A stretch of 35,680 bases of DNA. It comes from an uncultured Lachnospiraceae bacterium (lineage in GTDB: Bacteria > Bacillota > Clostridia > Lachnospirales > Lachnospiraceae). Made by a program: the position numbers and the translations under genes. Of this stretch, positions 17,514-25,639 are shown piece after piece; within the stretch, counting starts at the first letter, position 1, and each line of letters opens with the position of its first letter. The notes under the pieces are model-generated. The model was not told the DNA's origin, ran no database searches, and saw only the letters and a program-made list of their open reading frames with translations. The DNA is taken from positions 1-35,680 of the forward strand of contig UQVK01000031.1 of the NCBI GenBank assembly GCA_900544445.1, read 5' to 3'.

Positions 17514-18764
17514 ATGGTGGAAAAAAAGCGCAGCGTTTCCCTTCTGCCCGCCCTGATCTGCCTGGCGGGAATGGCAGCCCTTCTTTTTTTGTGGCGAAAC
17601 GCGTATCAGAACGCCGTATTCTCCCGGCTGTCCGCTTTCTGCGGCATTTTTCTGGAGCAGAATCCGCAGCTGGAAGGGGAGGTGCTTTCCGCTCTGCAGG
17701 AGTATCAAAGGGGGATGGAAATCTACGGCGGATCGGAAGGAGAAGACGGCAGGAGAGATTTCCTTGCCCGCTATGGATATGAGGCGGCGGATTTTGCTCC
17801 GGCCCTTCCTGCGTTTGGGGCTCCGGGAACGGGGGAAAGGGGAGCGGGAGGGCTGACGGCATGTTCCATCGGTCTTGCGCTTGCCGCTTCGGCGGCTGTT
17901 TTTTTCCTGCTTCAGAGATATGGACGGAAGGAAAAAAACAGGATCGACGGGCTGACGGATTATCTGGAGCAGGTCAATCGGGGAGCATCGGGAACCCTGC
18001 TGCAGGAGGAGGATGGTTTTTCCTGCCTGCGGGACGAGATCTATAAGACGGTTACCGGCCTGTATGCGGCCAGGGACGAGGCGGTGCGGGCGCGGAAAAA
18101 TTTTGCGGACAATCTTGCCAATATCGCCCATCAGCTGAAAACACCTCTGACCGCGGCCCTTCTGTCTCTGCAGCTGATGGAGACGAAGGCGCCGAATCCC
18201 TATGCGGAGCCGGTGAGAAAGCAGCTGGAGCGCCTGACCCGTCTGGAGGAAGCGCTGCTTTCTCTGTCCCGGATCGATTCCGGCACGCTTTTTCTGAAGC
18301 GGGAGGAGGTGGACGTTTTCACGGCGCTGAATCTGGCCGCGGAGAATCTGGAGGATCTGCTGAGAGAAAGACACGTTTCCGTGGAGATCTCGGACCGCGG
18401 ACGCGTCTGCTTTCCGGGAGATCTGGAATGGACCATGGAGGCGCTTATGAATCTGATGAAGAACTGCCTGGAGCATTCTCCGGCGGGCGGCTGCATTCAC
18501 TGTGATTATTCGGAAAATCCCCTGTATGTGAGGATCCTGATCCGGGATGAGGGGGAAGGCTTTGAAAAGGAGGACATTCCCCATCTGTTTGAACGCTTCT
18601 ACCGGGGAAAAAACGCGGCGGAGGGAAGCACCGGAATCGGCCTCGCCCTTTCCCGGGCGGTTTTTGAACGGCAGAACGGGACGCTTGCGGCATACAATCT
18701 TTTAGGAGATGGAGGAAGCGTCAGCGGCGCGTGCTTTGAGGTTCGGGTGTATGGGATGAATTAA
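17514..18764 (+). CDS. Sensor histidine kinase, partner of the OmpR-type regulator
   Basis: A 416-residue kinase with a helix at about 12-27, an extracytoplasmic segment of about 85 residues, and a second helix near 115-133. A HisKA region follows, with the phospho-His near residue 206 in NIAHQLKTPLTAALLS, then a HATPase domain with the N-box NLMKNCLEHSP, G1 DEGEGFEKEDI, F-box LFERFYRG and G2 GSTGIGLALS. The outside segment is too large for a BceS-type intramembrane sensor, so it resembles VncS-like kinases paired with MacB-type transporters. GGAGG at 17502-17506 sits 7 bp before the ATG. The signal is unknown. Confidence 0.92.
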   Translation: MVEKKRSVSLLPALICLAGMAALLFLWRNAYQNAVFSRLSAFCGIFLEQNPQLEGEVLSALQEYQRGMEIYGGSEGEDGRRDFLARYGYEAADFAPALPAFGAPGTGERGAGGLTACSIGLALAASAAVFFLLQRYGRKEKNRIDGLTDYLEQVNRGASGTLLQEEDGFSCLRDEIYKTVTGLYAARDEAVRARKNFADNLANIAHQLKTPLTAALLSLQLMETKAPNPYAEPVRKQLERLTRLEEALLSLSRIDSGTLFLKREEVDVFTALNLAAENLEDLLRERHVSVEISDRGRVCFPGDLEWTMEALMNLMKNCLEHSPAGGCIHCDYSENPLYVRILIRDEGEGFEKEDIPHLFERFYRGKNAAEGSTGIGLALSRAVFERQNGTLAAYNLLGDGGSVSGACFEVRVYGMN

Positions 18765-18784
18765 CAGCCGGGAAAAGCAGGCCG

Positions 18785-18816
18785 GTCACTGTCCAGTCAC
18801 TTTTCTCTGATAGGAT
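18785..18816 (+). promoter_or_regulatory. Direct repeats and -10 box before the MacB-type ABC operon
   Basis: GTCACT at 18785-18790 and again at 18796-18801 are 11 bp apart, one helical turn, the layout bound by OmpR-family dimers. A -10-like TAGGAT follows at 18811-18816, so the repeats take the place of a -35 box, as in activator-dependent promoters. A small hairpin GGCGGC-AGAA-GCCGCC (18829-18844) precedes the ribosome site. Confidence 0.45.
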
Positions 18817-18865
18817 AAAAACAGCACGGGCGGCAGAAGCCGCCGGAAGGAGAAAGGAGACGGCC

Positions 18866-19546
18866 TTGGAGATTCTGAGATGTGAGAAGCTGACGAAACG
18901 ATATGGTTCGGGAGCAGGAGAGGTGACTGCGCTGAACGGCATTGACCTGTCTGTGGAAAAGGGAGAATTTGTGGCGGTCATGGGGGCCTCCGGGTCGGGA
19001 AAATCCACGCTGCTGCACATTCTGGGAACGGTGGACAGGCCGACCTCCGGGAGGGTGGTGGTGGACGGAACGGATCTTTCCACGCTGAACGCCGCGAAGG
19101 CGGCCGTTTTCCGGCGCAGGAAGGTGGGGCTGGTGTATCAGTTTTATAATCTGATCCCCACGCTGACCATCCGGAAAAACATATTGCTGCCGCTGCTTCT
19201 GGATAAACGGAAGCCAAATGTGGATTACCTGGAGCAGATCGCCGGCATCCTGGGGATAACGGACAGGCTGGAGGCGCTTCCGGGACAGCTTTCCGGAGGG
19301 CAGCAGCAGCGGGCCGCGATCGCGCGGGCGCTGATCTTCCGTCCCGCCATTCTGCTCGCGGACGAGCCCACGGGAAATCTGGACCGGAAAAATTCGGAGG
19401 AGATCATGGATCTGATCCGGCTTTCCAGCAGGAATCTGAAGCAGACGGTCCTTCTGGTCACCCATGATGAACGGATCGCGCTGCGTGCGGAACGGATCGT
19501 AACCATCGAGGACGGGCGCATCGTCAGCGACCGGAAACAGGGGTAA
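18866..19546 (+). CDS. ABC transporter ATPase, MacB/LolD type
   Basis: A 226-residue ATP-binding subunit. Walker A is GASGSGKST (about residues 42-50), the Q-loop VYQFYNLIPTLT, the signature LSGGQQQRAAIARAL, Walker B LLADEPTGNLD and the H-loop LVTHD, all complete. The family drives mechanotransmission transporters that move lipoproteins, peptides or antibiotics. The start is a rare TTG at 18866, chosen because AAAGGAGA lies 5 bp upstream and the encoded LEILRCEKLTKRYG matches the family N-terminus; there is no nearby ATG in frame. The permease follows after 54 bp. Confidence 0.93.
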   Translation: MEILRCEKLTKRYGSGAGEVTALNGIDLSVEKGEFVAVMGASGSGKSTLLHILGTVDRPTSGRVVVDGTDLSTLNAAKAAVFRRRKVGLVYQFYNLIPTLTIRKNILLPLLLDKRKPNVDYLEQIAGILGITDRLEALPGQLSGGQQQRAAIARALIFRPAILLADEPTGNLDRKNSEEIMDLIRLSSRNLKQTVLLVTHDERIALRAERIVTIEDGRIVSDRKQG

Positions 19547-19600
19547 GGGAATGCTGCTGATGCGAAGAAGCATCCGGCGGCAGGTCAGGAGGAAAATGGG

Positions 19601-21865
19601 ATGTGGAAGGATTATTCTCTCAGTTATATTCGGAAAAACCGCGCTTCCAGCTTTTCGGTGCTGGCTGCGGCGCTGATCGCGGCGGCGTTTCTTTCCCTGC
19701 TTTTCAGTCTGATGTACAGCATGTGGGATTATGAAAGGACGCGGATTGTGGCGGAGGAAGGGGATTACCATGCCAGGCTTACGGGAAGGATCGATGAAGA
19801 GAAGCTGGAGCTCATCCGGGGATGGGCGAACGTGGAAAGCGCCGTGGTCCGAAAGCAGGGAGCGGAGGGGGAAAATACCGTCGTTGACATCCGGCTGAAG
19901 GATCCGTCGGATATTTATGAGGAAATGCCGAAGATCGCGGCGCTGGCGGGGATTCCGGAAAATCAGACGGAATATCATGACCAGCTTCTTTCGCTTTTCC
20001 TGGTACGAAGTCCCCGTGATCCGGACGGGGCCATGATGCTTGCGCTGTTTGCGGCCGTTTCCGTTTTTGCCTGTATCGCCCTGATCCTGGTGATCCATAA
20101 CGCCTTTGCCGTGTTCATGAACGACCGGGTGCATCAGTTCGGCATCCTTTCCAGCGTGGGAGCGACGCCGGGGCAGATCCGTTTCTGCCTGCTGCAGGAG
20201 GCGGGACTTCTGTGCGCTCTTCCGGTGCTTTTTGGAAATCTTGCGGGCATGGCCGCGGCGGCCGGACTTCTGGAAGGGATCAATCTGTATCTGAAAAAGG
20301 CGGCGCCGGACCGGCTTCCTTCCCATTTTGTTTTTCATCCGGCTGTCTTTCTGCTGTCCGTTCTGTGCGCGGCGGTTACGGTGTGGGCCTCGGCCCGGAT
20401 TCCCGCGGGAAGACTGAGCAGGCTGACGCCTCTGGAAGCCATTCGGGGCGGAGGGGAATTTTCTCTGAAACGGAAAAAACATTCCCCCATCCTTTCCCTT
20501 CTGTTCGGGGTGGAGGGAGAGCTTGCCGGAAACGCGCTGAAGGCGCAGAGAAAGGCTCTGCGCGCCGCCGGACTTTCCCTGATCCTTTCTTTTCTGGCGT
20601 TCACTCTGATGGAGAGCGTGCTTTCTCTGTCCCGGCTCAGTACTCAGATCACCTACTGGGACAGGTATCAGAACGCCTGGGATGTGATGATTACGGTGAA
20701 GAATACGCAGATCGCTCCCTTTGGAAAAACGGAGGAGCTTTCCCGGATCCGTTCCCTTTCCGGCGTCCGGGATGTGCTGGCCTATCAGAAAGCGCGGGCG
20801 CAGCGGCTTCTGACGGATGGGGAGCTGAGCGGCGCTTTCCGGGAAGCGGGCGGATTTCGGGACGGGACCGGCAAACGGCTGGTGTCCGCTCCCCTCATCA
20901 TTCTGGACGATGCGGCTTTTCTTTTCTACTGCGGACAGATCGGCGCGCCGGAAAGGCTGGACGGGGTGATCGTCTATAATGAAGTGAGAGACGACCGGGA
21001 TCCCAATTTCCGGAAACGGAAGGTGCTTCCTTACCTGCAGGAGGATGCGGATACCGCCGTTCTTTATAAGTACGGGCAGGAGGAAGCCGTTACGGTGCCT
21101 GTGACCGCGTATGCCTGTCAGACGCCCGTACTCCGGGAGCAGTTCGGCGTGGAGGATCCCCATGAGCTGGTTCATTTCCTGCCCGCCTCCCTCTGGGAGA
21201 AGATCGGGGAAACGCTGGGAGAGACGGAAACGGATCTGACCATCCGCGTCCTGGCGGAGGAGGGAGCGTCCATGGAGACGCAGAATGGTCTGGAGACGCC
21301 GGGCGGTCTGGAAACGCTGGGCGGTCAGGGGACGCCGGGCGGTCTGGAAACGCTGGACGGTCTGGAGGAGGAGATAAACGGCCTGCTGGAAGGTTATGAA
21401 ACGGAGAGCGAAAACCGCCTCCGGGCGAAGCTGGAAAGCGACAGGGCCTATGACGCCCTCATGACGCTTTTCGGAAGCTTCTGCGCCCTTCTCGCCCTGT
21501 TCGGCATCAGCAGCGTGTTCCTCAACACCCTGAGCTTTGTGCGGCAGAGACGGCGGGAAGCGGCCAGATATCTTTCCGTGGGAATGACGCCTTGCAGCGT
21601 GGGAAAAATGTTCTTTGTGGAAGCTCTGGTGCTTGCCGGAAGGCCGGCGCTTGTCACCCTGCCCCTGGCCGCTCTGATCGTGGCGTGGTTTCTGAAAACG
21701 AGTTATCTGGATGCGGGCCTGTTTATCCGGCACGCGCCCGTGGTCCCTGTCCTTCTTTTCCTGGCCGCCATTTTTGCCTTCGTGGGACTGGCCTATTATC
21801 TGGGAGCCAGGAAGCTTCTTCGCTGCAGCCTGACGGAGCTTTTGAGGGATGAGAGCGCGGTTTAG
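19601..21865 (+). CDS. FtsX/MacB-type ABC permease
   Basis: A 754-residue permease with two FtsX modules: helices near residues 17-40, 147-168, 205-235 and 253-273, then again near 325-345, 628-655, 675-697 and 715-740. Large outside domains lie between the first and second helix of each module. The eight-helix layout differs from BceB (ten helices with one loop). HQFGILSSVGATPGQIR and RREAARYLSVGMTPCSVGKM are the paired cytoplasmic coupling segments. AGGAGG lies about 8 bp before the ATG. The second outside domain contains an 18-bp tandem repeat (21287-21367) encoding Gly-Leu-Glu-Thr-rich units, probably an insertion in a surface loop. A strong terminator follows at 21904. Substrate unknown; peptide sensing or export fits the context. 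Confidence 0.9.
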   Translation: MWKDYSLSYIRKNRASSFSVLAAALIAAAFLSLLFSLMYSMWDYERTRIVAEEGDYHARLTGRIDEEKLELIRGWANVESAVVRKQGAEGENTVVDIRLKDPSDIYEEMPKIAALAGIPENQTEYHDQLLSLFLVRSPRDPDGAMMLALFAAVSVFACIALILVIHNAFAVFMNDRVHQFGILSSVGATPGQIRFCLLQEAGLLCALPVLFGNLAGMAAAAGLLEGINLYLKKAAPDRLPSHFVFHPAVFLLSVLCAAVTVWASARIPAGRLSRLTPLEAIRGGGEFSLKRKKHSPILSLLFGVEGELAGNALKAQRKALRAAGLSLILSFLAFTLMESVLSLSRLSTQITYWDRYQNAWDVMITVKNTQIAPFGKTEELSRIRSLSGVRDVLAYQKARAQRLLTDGELSGAFREAGGFRDGTGKRLVSAPLIILDDAAFLFYCGQIGAPERLDGVIVYNEVRDDRDPNFRKRKVLPYLQEDADTAVLYKYGQEEAVTVPVTAYACQTPVLREQFGVEDPHELVHFLPASLWEKIGETLGETETDLTIRVLAEEGASMETQNGLETPGGLETLGGQGTPGGLETLDGLEEEINGLLEGYETESENRLRAKLESDRAYDALMTLFGSFCALLALFGISSVFLNTLSFVRQRRREAARYLSVGMTPCSVGKMFFVEALVLAGRPALVTLPLAALIVAWFLKTSYLDAGLFIRHAPVVPVLLFLAAIFAFVGLAYYLGARKLLRCSLTELLRDESAV
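21287..21367 (+). repeat. 18-bp in-frame tandem repeat inside the permease
   Basis: Four units of 18 bp starting with GGT at 21287, 21305, 21323 and 21341, plus a half unit to 21367. They encode GLETPG, GLETLG, GQGTPG, GLETLD, then GLEEE. Units differ by a few bases; the unit length keeps the frame, so copy changes would lengthen or shorten the loop without breaking the gene. Confidence 0.85.
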
Positions 21866-21903
21866 CCCGTTCGACAGGCTGCCGGACGCAGAATCGGGAA
21901 ACT

Positions 21904-21951
21904 AAAAGAGCCCCGGCCGATATCCGCACAGAGGCGTCGGCCGGGGCTTTT
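21904..21951. terminator. Strong terminator after the permease
   Basis: Arms AAAAGAGCCCCGGCCGA (21904-21920) and TCGGCCGGGGCTTTT (21937-21951) form a GC-rich stem with a T-run. The A-run on the other side means it could also stop minus-strand transcripts coming from the tRNA. Confidence 0.85.
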
Positions 21952-22020
21952 CATGAGCCGGTGAAAAAATAAAAGCACCAACCCCGAAGCTCTTATGTCT
22001 TCAAAATCGGTACTTTCAAG

Positions 22021-22093
22021 TGCGCCTTCAGGGGCTCGAACCCTGGACACCCTGATTAAGAGTCAGGTGCTCTACCAACTGAGCTAAAGGCGC
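22021..22093 (-). tRNA. tRNA-Lys (anticodon CTT)
   Basis: The reverse complement folds into a full cloverleaf: acceptor GCGCCTT/AAGGCGC, D-arm GCTC/GAGC with AGTTGGTA loop, anticodon stem CCTGA/TCAGG around CTCTTAA (anticodon CTT), variable GTGTC, T-arm CAGGG/CCCTG with TTCGAGC loop, and discriminator A. The 3' CCA is not encoded. Confidence 0.97.
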
Positions 22094-22244
22094 GTTTCTT
22101 TTGTGTCTTCCTTAACGCGAAATTTATTATATTACATGTCCTTTTATTTTGCAACACTTTTTTTGAAAAAATTTATAATTTTTTCCGGAAGCTTTCAGAA
22201 TACTGAAAAGTATGGTATGTTAGATTTGTACCGTCTAAGCGAAA

Positions 22245-22279
22245 GACTGGAAACGCGCCCGGCGGCGCAGTTTCCAGTC
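22245..22279 (+). promoter_or_regulatory. Long hairpin in the tatD leader
   Basis: GACTGGAAAC (22245-22254) pairs with GTTTCCAGTC (22270-22279), and GCGCC with GGCGC inside, leaving one bulged A. There is no T-run after it, so it is not a plain terminator; it lies 33 bp before the tatD start. It could protect or regulate the mRNA. The function is unknown. Confidence 0.5.
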
Positions 22280-22311
22280 GGGATTTACAACGCTTCGACA
22301 TGGAGGAAGCT

Positions 22312-23085
22312 ATGATTTTTGACAGTCACGCACATTATGACGATAAAGCTTTTGACGGGGACCGGGACGCGCTTCTTTCGTCGTTTCCCCAGAACGGGAT
22401 CGAAGGAGTGGTGAACGCGGGAGCGGACCGGAGGTCCGTCTGGAAGACGCTGGAGCTTGCGGAGCAGTATCCTTTCGTCTATGCCGCGGTTGGGATCCAT
22501 CCGGAGCATGTGGGGGATATGAGGGAAGAGGATCTGGAATGGCTGCGCGGCCTGCTGGCCGGAGCGCGGGTGGTCGCCGTGGGAGAAATCGGGCTGGATT
22601 ATTACTGGGATCAGACGAAGAAGGAGCTTCAGAAAAAATGGTTCGCCGCCCAGCTTGCCCTGGCGGCGGAGGAAAAGCATCCGGTGGTGGTCCATTCCAG
22701 AGACGCGGCCGCGGACACGCTGGAGCTGATGCGGTCGGAATACGGGAAACGGCCCGCCTGTATCCACTGCTTTTCCTATTCCAGGGAAATGGCGGAGGAG
22801 TTCCTGAAGCTGGACTACAGGATCGGGATCGGCGGCGTGGTCACTTTTAAAAACGCAAAGAAGATCCGGGAGGTGGTGGAGTACCTTCCCATGGACCGGA
22901 TCCTTCTGGAGACGGACTGCCCCTATCTTGCGCCGGAGCCGAATCGGGGAAAACGGAATTCGTCCCTGAATCTGCCCTATGTCATCCGGCAGATCGCCGA
23001 GATCAAGGGGATCGACCCGCAGGAGGTGGAGGAGATCACCTGCCGGAACGCGAAGGAATTTTTCGGGATCGGAACAGGAGCCTGA
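22312..23085 (+). CDS. tatD: TatD family metal-dependent DNase
   Basis: A cytoplasmic hydrolase of about 257 residues with a TIM-barrel metal site: DSHAHYDD at the N-terminus (His-x-His), the bridging Glu in GEIGLDYYWD, His in VVHSRDAA, His in IHCFSYS and the final Asp in LLETDCPYLAP. TatD enzymes are 3'-5' DNases or deoxyribonuclease-like proteins acting in DNA repair and quality control. The start at ATG 22312 is set by GGAGG at 22302-22306; an ATG at 22300 overlaps that ribosome site. The rsmA gene follows after 27 bp; the rnmV gene often found between the two in Bacillota is missing. Confidence 0.94.
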   Translation: MIFDSHAHYDDKAFDGDRDALLSSFPQNGIEGVVNAGADRRSVWKTLELAEQYPFVYAAVGIHPEHVGDMREEDLEWLRGLLAGARVVAVGEIGLDYYWDQTKKELQKKWFAAQLALAAEEKHPVVVHSRDAAADTLELMRSEYGKRPACIHCFSYSREMAEEFLKLDYRIGIGGVVTFKNAKKIREVVEYLPMDRILLETDCPYLAPEPNRGKRNSSLNLPYVIRQIAEIKGIDPQEVEEITCRNAKEFFGIGTGA

Positions 23086-23112
23086 AAAAGGAAGAACAGA
23101 AAGCGAGGAGTT

Positions 23113-24036
23113 ATGCCAAAGCTCGGAACAGCCGCGGGGACCCTGGAGGTCCTGCGGAAATATGATTTTCATTTTCAGAAAAAATACGGTCAGAATTTTC
23201 TGATCGATCCCAATAAGCTGGAAGCGATCGTGGAGGCGGCCGGCGTGGGAGAAGAGGACTGCGTGCTGGAGATCGGGCCGGGGATCGGCACCCTGACCCA
23301 GTATCTGGCCGAACGGGCGGGAAGCGTGATCGCCGTGGAGATCGATCAGGCGCTCATCCCGATCCTTTCGGATACCCTTTCCGAATATCCCAATGTCACC
23401 GTGATCAACGAGGATATCCTGAAGGTGGATATCGCGCGCCTTTCCCGGGAAAAAAACGGAGGCAGGCCCTTTAAGGTGGTGGCAAATCTGCCTTATTATA
23501 TCACAACGCCGATCATCATGAAGCTGTTTGAAAGCCATGCTCCCATCGACCTCATCACCATCATGGTGCAGACGGAGGTGGCTGAGCGGATGCAGGAGGG
23601 GCCCGGAAGCAAGGAGTACGGCGCGCTTTCCCTTGCCGTCCAGTATTATTCCAGGCCGGAGATCGTGGCGCATGTGCCCGCAGACTGTTTCATTCCGGCC
23701 CCGAAGGTAGGAAGCAGCGTAATCCGTCTGACCCGGTATGAAGAGCCGCCGGTAAAGGTAGAGGATGAGGCGTTTCTGTTCCGTCTGATCCGGGCATCCT
23801 TCAACCAGCGCAGAAAGACCCTGATCAACGGACTGGGAAATGCGGAAGGGCTTGCGGTCACCAAGGCGGAGGCGGCAGAAGCGCTTAGTACCCTTGGCAT
23901 TCCCGAAAATGTGCGGGGAGAAGCGCTTTCTCTGGAGCAGTTTGCCCGCCTTTCGGATCTGCTCGGCAAAAAGGGCGCGGCGAAGTACACACAGCAGTGC
24001 GCGCAGTCTGACCGGCAGGAGGAGAGCGAGTCATGA
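23113..24036 (+). CDS. rsmA: 16S rRNA dimethyladenosine transferase RsmA (KsgA)
   Basis: It dimethylates the two adjacent adenines in the 3' terminal hairpin of 16S rRNA during small-subunit assembly, using S-adenosylmethionine. About 307 residues. Motifs: QNFLIDPNKLEAIV, the SAM-binding VLEIGPGIGTLT, AVEIDQALIPIL and the catalytic NLPYYITTPI, then a C-terminal helical domain with NQRRKTLINGL. The last 20 or so residues (GKKGAAKYTQQCAQSDRQEE) are a polar tail beyond the usual domain end. GAGGAG lies very close (2 bp) to the ATG. The stop overlaps the next gene by 4 bp. Confidence 0.96.
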   Translation: MPKLGTAAGTLEVLRKYDFHFQKKYGQNFLIDPNKLEAIVEAAGVGEEDCVLEIGPGIGTLTQYLAERAGSVIAVEIDQALIPILSDTLSEYPNVTVINEDILKVDIARLSREKNGGRPFKVVANLPYYITTPIIMKLFESHAPIDLITIMVQTEVAERMQEGPGSKEYGALSLAVQYYSRPEIVAHVPADCFIPAPKVGSSVIRLTRYEEPPVKVEDEAFLFRLIRASFNQRRKTLINGLGNAEGLAVTKAEAAEALSTLGIPENVRGEALSLEQFARLSDLLGKKGAAKYTQQCAQSDRQEESES

Positions 24037-24692
24037 AAGCGGTAGTTTTTGACATGGACGGCGTTCTGTTTGATACGGAACGTCTGAGCATTTCCTGTTG
24101 GATGGAGACGGCGCAAAAGATGGGGCTTGGAGACATCAGGGAAGGTGCATACGGCTGTATCGGCCTGAACCGGACGGACAGCAGGATTTTTATAAAAGGC
24201 CTGTATGGGGAGAGCTTTCCCTATGATGAATTTCGGGCGCAGAATTCCGCTCTTTTTCAGGAAAAGCTGGAGAGGGACGGACTTCCTTTGAAAAAGGGAG
24301 CCGGGGAAATTCTTTTCTGGCTGAAGGAAAAAGGGGTGAAAACGGCCGTCGCCTCCTCCACCAACACGCAGACGGTAAAGAGCCACATGGAACGGGCCGG
24401 ATTTCTCCCGTATTTTCAGGAGATCATCGGAGGGGATATGGTGGAACACAGCAAACCCAGGCCGGATATTTACCTGATGGCATGCAGCCGGCTCGGAGTG
24501 GAGCCGGAAATGGCGGCCGCCATCGAGGATTCTCCAAACGGCATCAAAAGCGCCCATGCGGCAGGCATGCTGCCCATTATGGTTCCGGATATGGTGGAAC
24601 CCACGGCGGAGATCGAGGCGCTTCTGTACCGGAACTGCAGAGATCTGTTTGAAGTGAAGGATTTATTGGAAAAGGAATTAAAAAAACAGTAA
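24033..24692 (+). CDS. HAD-superfamily hydrolase, beta-phosphoglucomutase/phosphatase-like
   Basis: A 219-residue cytoplasmic HAD protein. Motif I DMDGVLFDTE at residues 7-16 holds the nucleophile Asp and the acid Asp; motif II is VASSTN; motif III is Lys in EHSKPRPDIYL; motif IV is IEDSPNGIKSA. The helical cap between motif I and II is the subfamily IA cap shared with beta-phosphoglucomutases and phosphoglycolate-type phosphatases. The substrate (a sugar phosphate or nucleotide) cannot be decided. It is coupled to rsmA by an ATGA overlap but has no evident functional tie to it. Confidence 0.9.
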   Translation: MKAVVFDMDGVLFDTERLSISCWMETAQKMGLGDIREGAYGCIGLNRTDSRIFIKGLYGESFPYDEFRAQNSALFQEKLERDGLPLKKGAGEILFWLKEKGVKTAVASSTNTQTVKSHMERAGFLPYFQEIIGGDMVEHSKPRPDIYLMACSRLGVEPEMAAAIEDSPNGIKSAHAAGMLPIMVPDMVEPTAEIEALLYRNCRDLFEVKDLLEKELKKQ

Positions 24693-24717
24693 CCTTTAAG
24701 AAAGGAAATCGGAAATT

Positions 24718-25512
24718 ATGCTGCAGTCACTGCAATGGGCGGCCAGCGGGACGGGATTTACCTTCCTGATGACCACGCTTGGTTCCGCCATGGTTTTTCT
24801 GTTCCGTGGAAAGATCAATGAAAAGATTCAGAGAATCTTCCTCGGTTTTGCGGCGGGCGTCATGATCGCGGCGTCCGTCTGGTCCCTTCTGATCCCTGCC
24901 ATTGACAGGGCGGAAGAAGCCGGGCAGGTGGGATGGATTCCGGCTGCGGGAGGCTTTGTTCTGGGAATCCTGTTTCTGCTTCTTATGGATCAGCTTCTTC
25001 CTCATCTGCATATCGGATCTGATCAGCCGGAGGGCGTGAGCACCTCCTGGAAGCGGACCACGCTTCTTGTGATGGCGGTCACCCTGCACAACATTCCGGA
25101 GGGAATGGCCGTGGGACTTTCCTTTGCGCTCGCCGCTCAGGAGGCGGGAGCGGGAACCAGCCTGATGGCGGCTTTTGCGCTGGCGATCGGGATCGGCATT
25201 CAGAATTTTCCGGAAGGAGCGGCCATTTCCCTGCCCCTTCGGCAGGAAGGGGTTCCGGCATGGAAGGCTTTTCTGATGGGAAGCTTTTCCGGCATTGTGG
25301 AGCCGGTTTTCGGCGTTCTGGTGGTGCTTGCTGCGGGCAGCATCGGCCCGGTGATGCCCTGGCTGTTAAGCTTTGCCGCTGGAGCAATGATGTATGTGGT
25401 GGTGGAAGAGCTGATTCCGGAGGCCCATCTGGGAGAGCATTCCAACATCGGTACCCTGGGCGTGATGGCGGGCTTTCTCATCATGATGATCCTGGATGTG
25501 GCGCTGGGATAA
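24718..25512 (+). CDS. ZIP family metal transporter
   Basis: A 264-residue membrane protein with about eight helices. The metal-binding helices are the conserved HNIPEGMAVGLSFA (near residue 122) and QNFPEGAAISLP (near 162), with a further metal-side segment EELIPEAH near 228. ZIP proteins of the GufA/ZupT branch bring zinc, iron or other divalent metals into the cytoplasm. The first ZIP motif carries His and Glu; the second has Gln-Asn in place of the usual His-Asn, as in GufA-like members. Probable ribosome site AAAGGAAAT upstream. Metal specificity is not readable. Confidence 0.92.
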   Translation: MLQSLQWAASGTGFTFLMTTLGSAMVFLFRGKINEKIQRIFLGFAAGVMIAASVWSLLIPAIDRAEEAGQVGWIPAAGGFVLGILFLLLMDQLLPHLHIGSDQPEGVSTSWKRTTLLVMAVTLHNIPEGMAVGLSFALAAQEAGAGTSLMAAFALAIGIGIQNFPEGAAISLPLRQEGVPAWKAFLMGSFSGIVEPVFGVLVVLAAGSIGPVMPWLLSFAAGAMMYVVVEELIPEAHLGEHSNIGTLGVMAGFLIMMILDVALG

Positions 25513-25524
25513 GGGAATCGGAAC

Positions 25525-25605
25525 CAAAGGGCGTCTTTTTCTGTCAGAAGGCGCCTTTTGATTGATAAAAGGCCGCTTTATGCGGTTGTAAAAAAGAGGT
25601 CGGCA
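25525..25605 (+). terminator. Terminator after the ZIP gene
   Basis: CAAAGGGCGTC (25525-25535) pairs with GGCGCCTTTTG (25550-25560) over 11 bp with two G-U pairs, followed by a T-rich stretch. A second weaker stem CCGC-TTTAT-GCGG sits at about 25572-25584. Confidence 0.6.
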
Positions 25606-25639
25606 TGAACACAGTTCGTGCTGAAAGGAGGATATGAAA

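Noticed and set aside
16713..18584. Minus-strand 623-codon frame opposite the OmpR-type regulator and kinase
   Set aside because: It is antisense to well-supported two-component genes and has low-complexity basic composition.
18797..21733. Very long minus-strand open frame (978 codons) opposite the ABC operon
   Set aside because: It lies antisense to clear ABC genes in a GC-rich stretch, is rich in Arg, His and Gln, and has no domain; it is a shadow frame.
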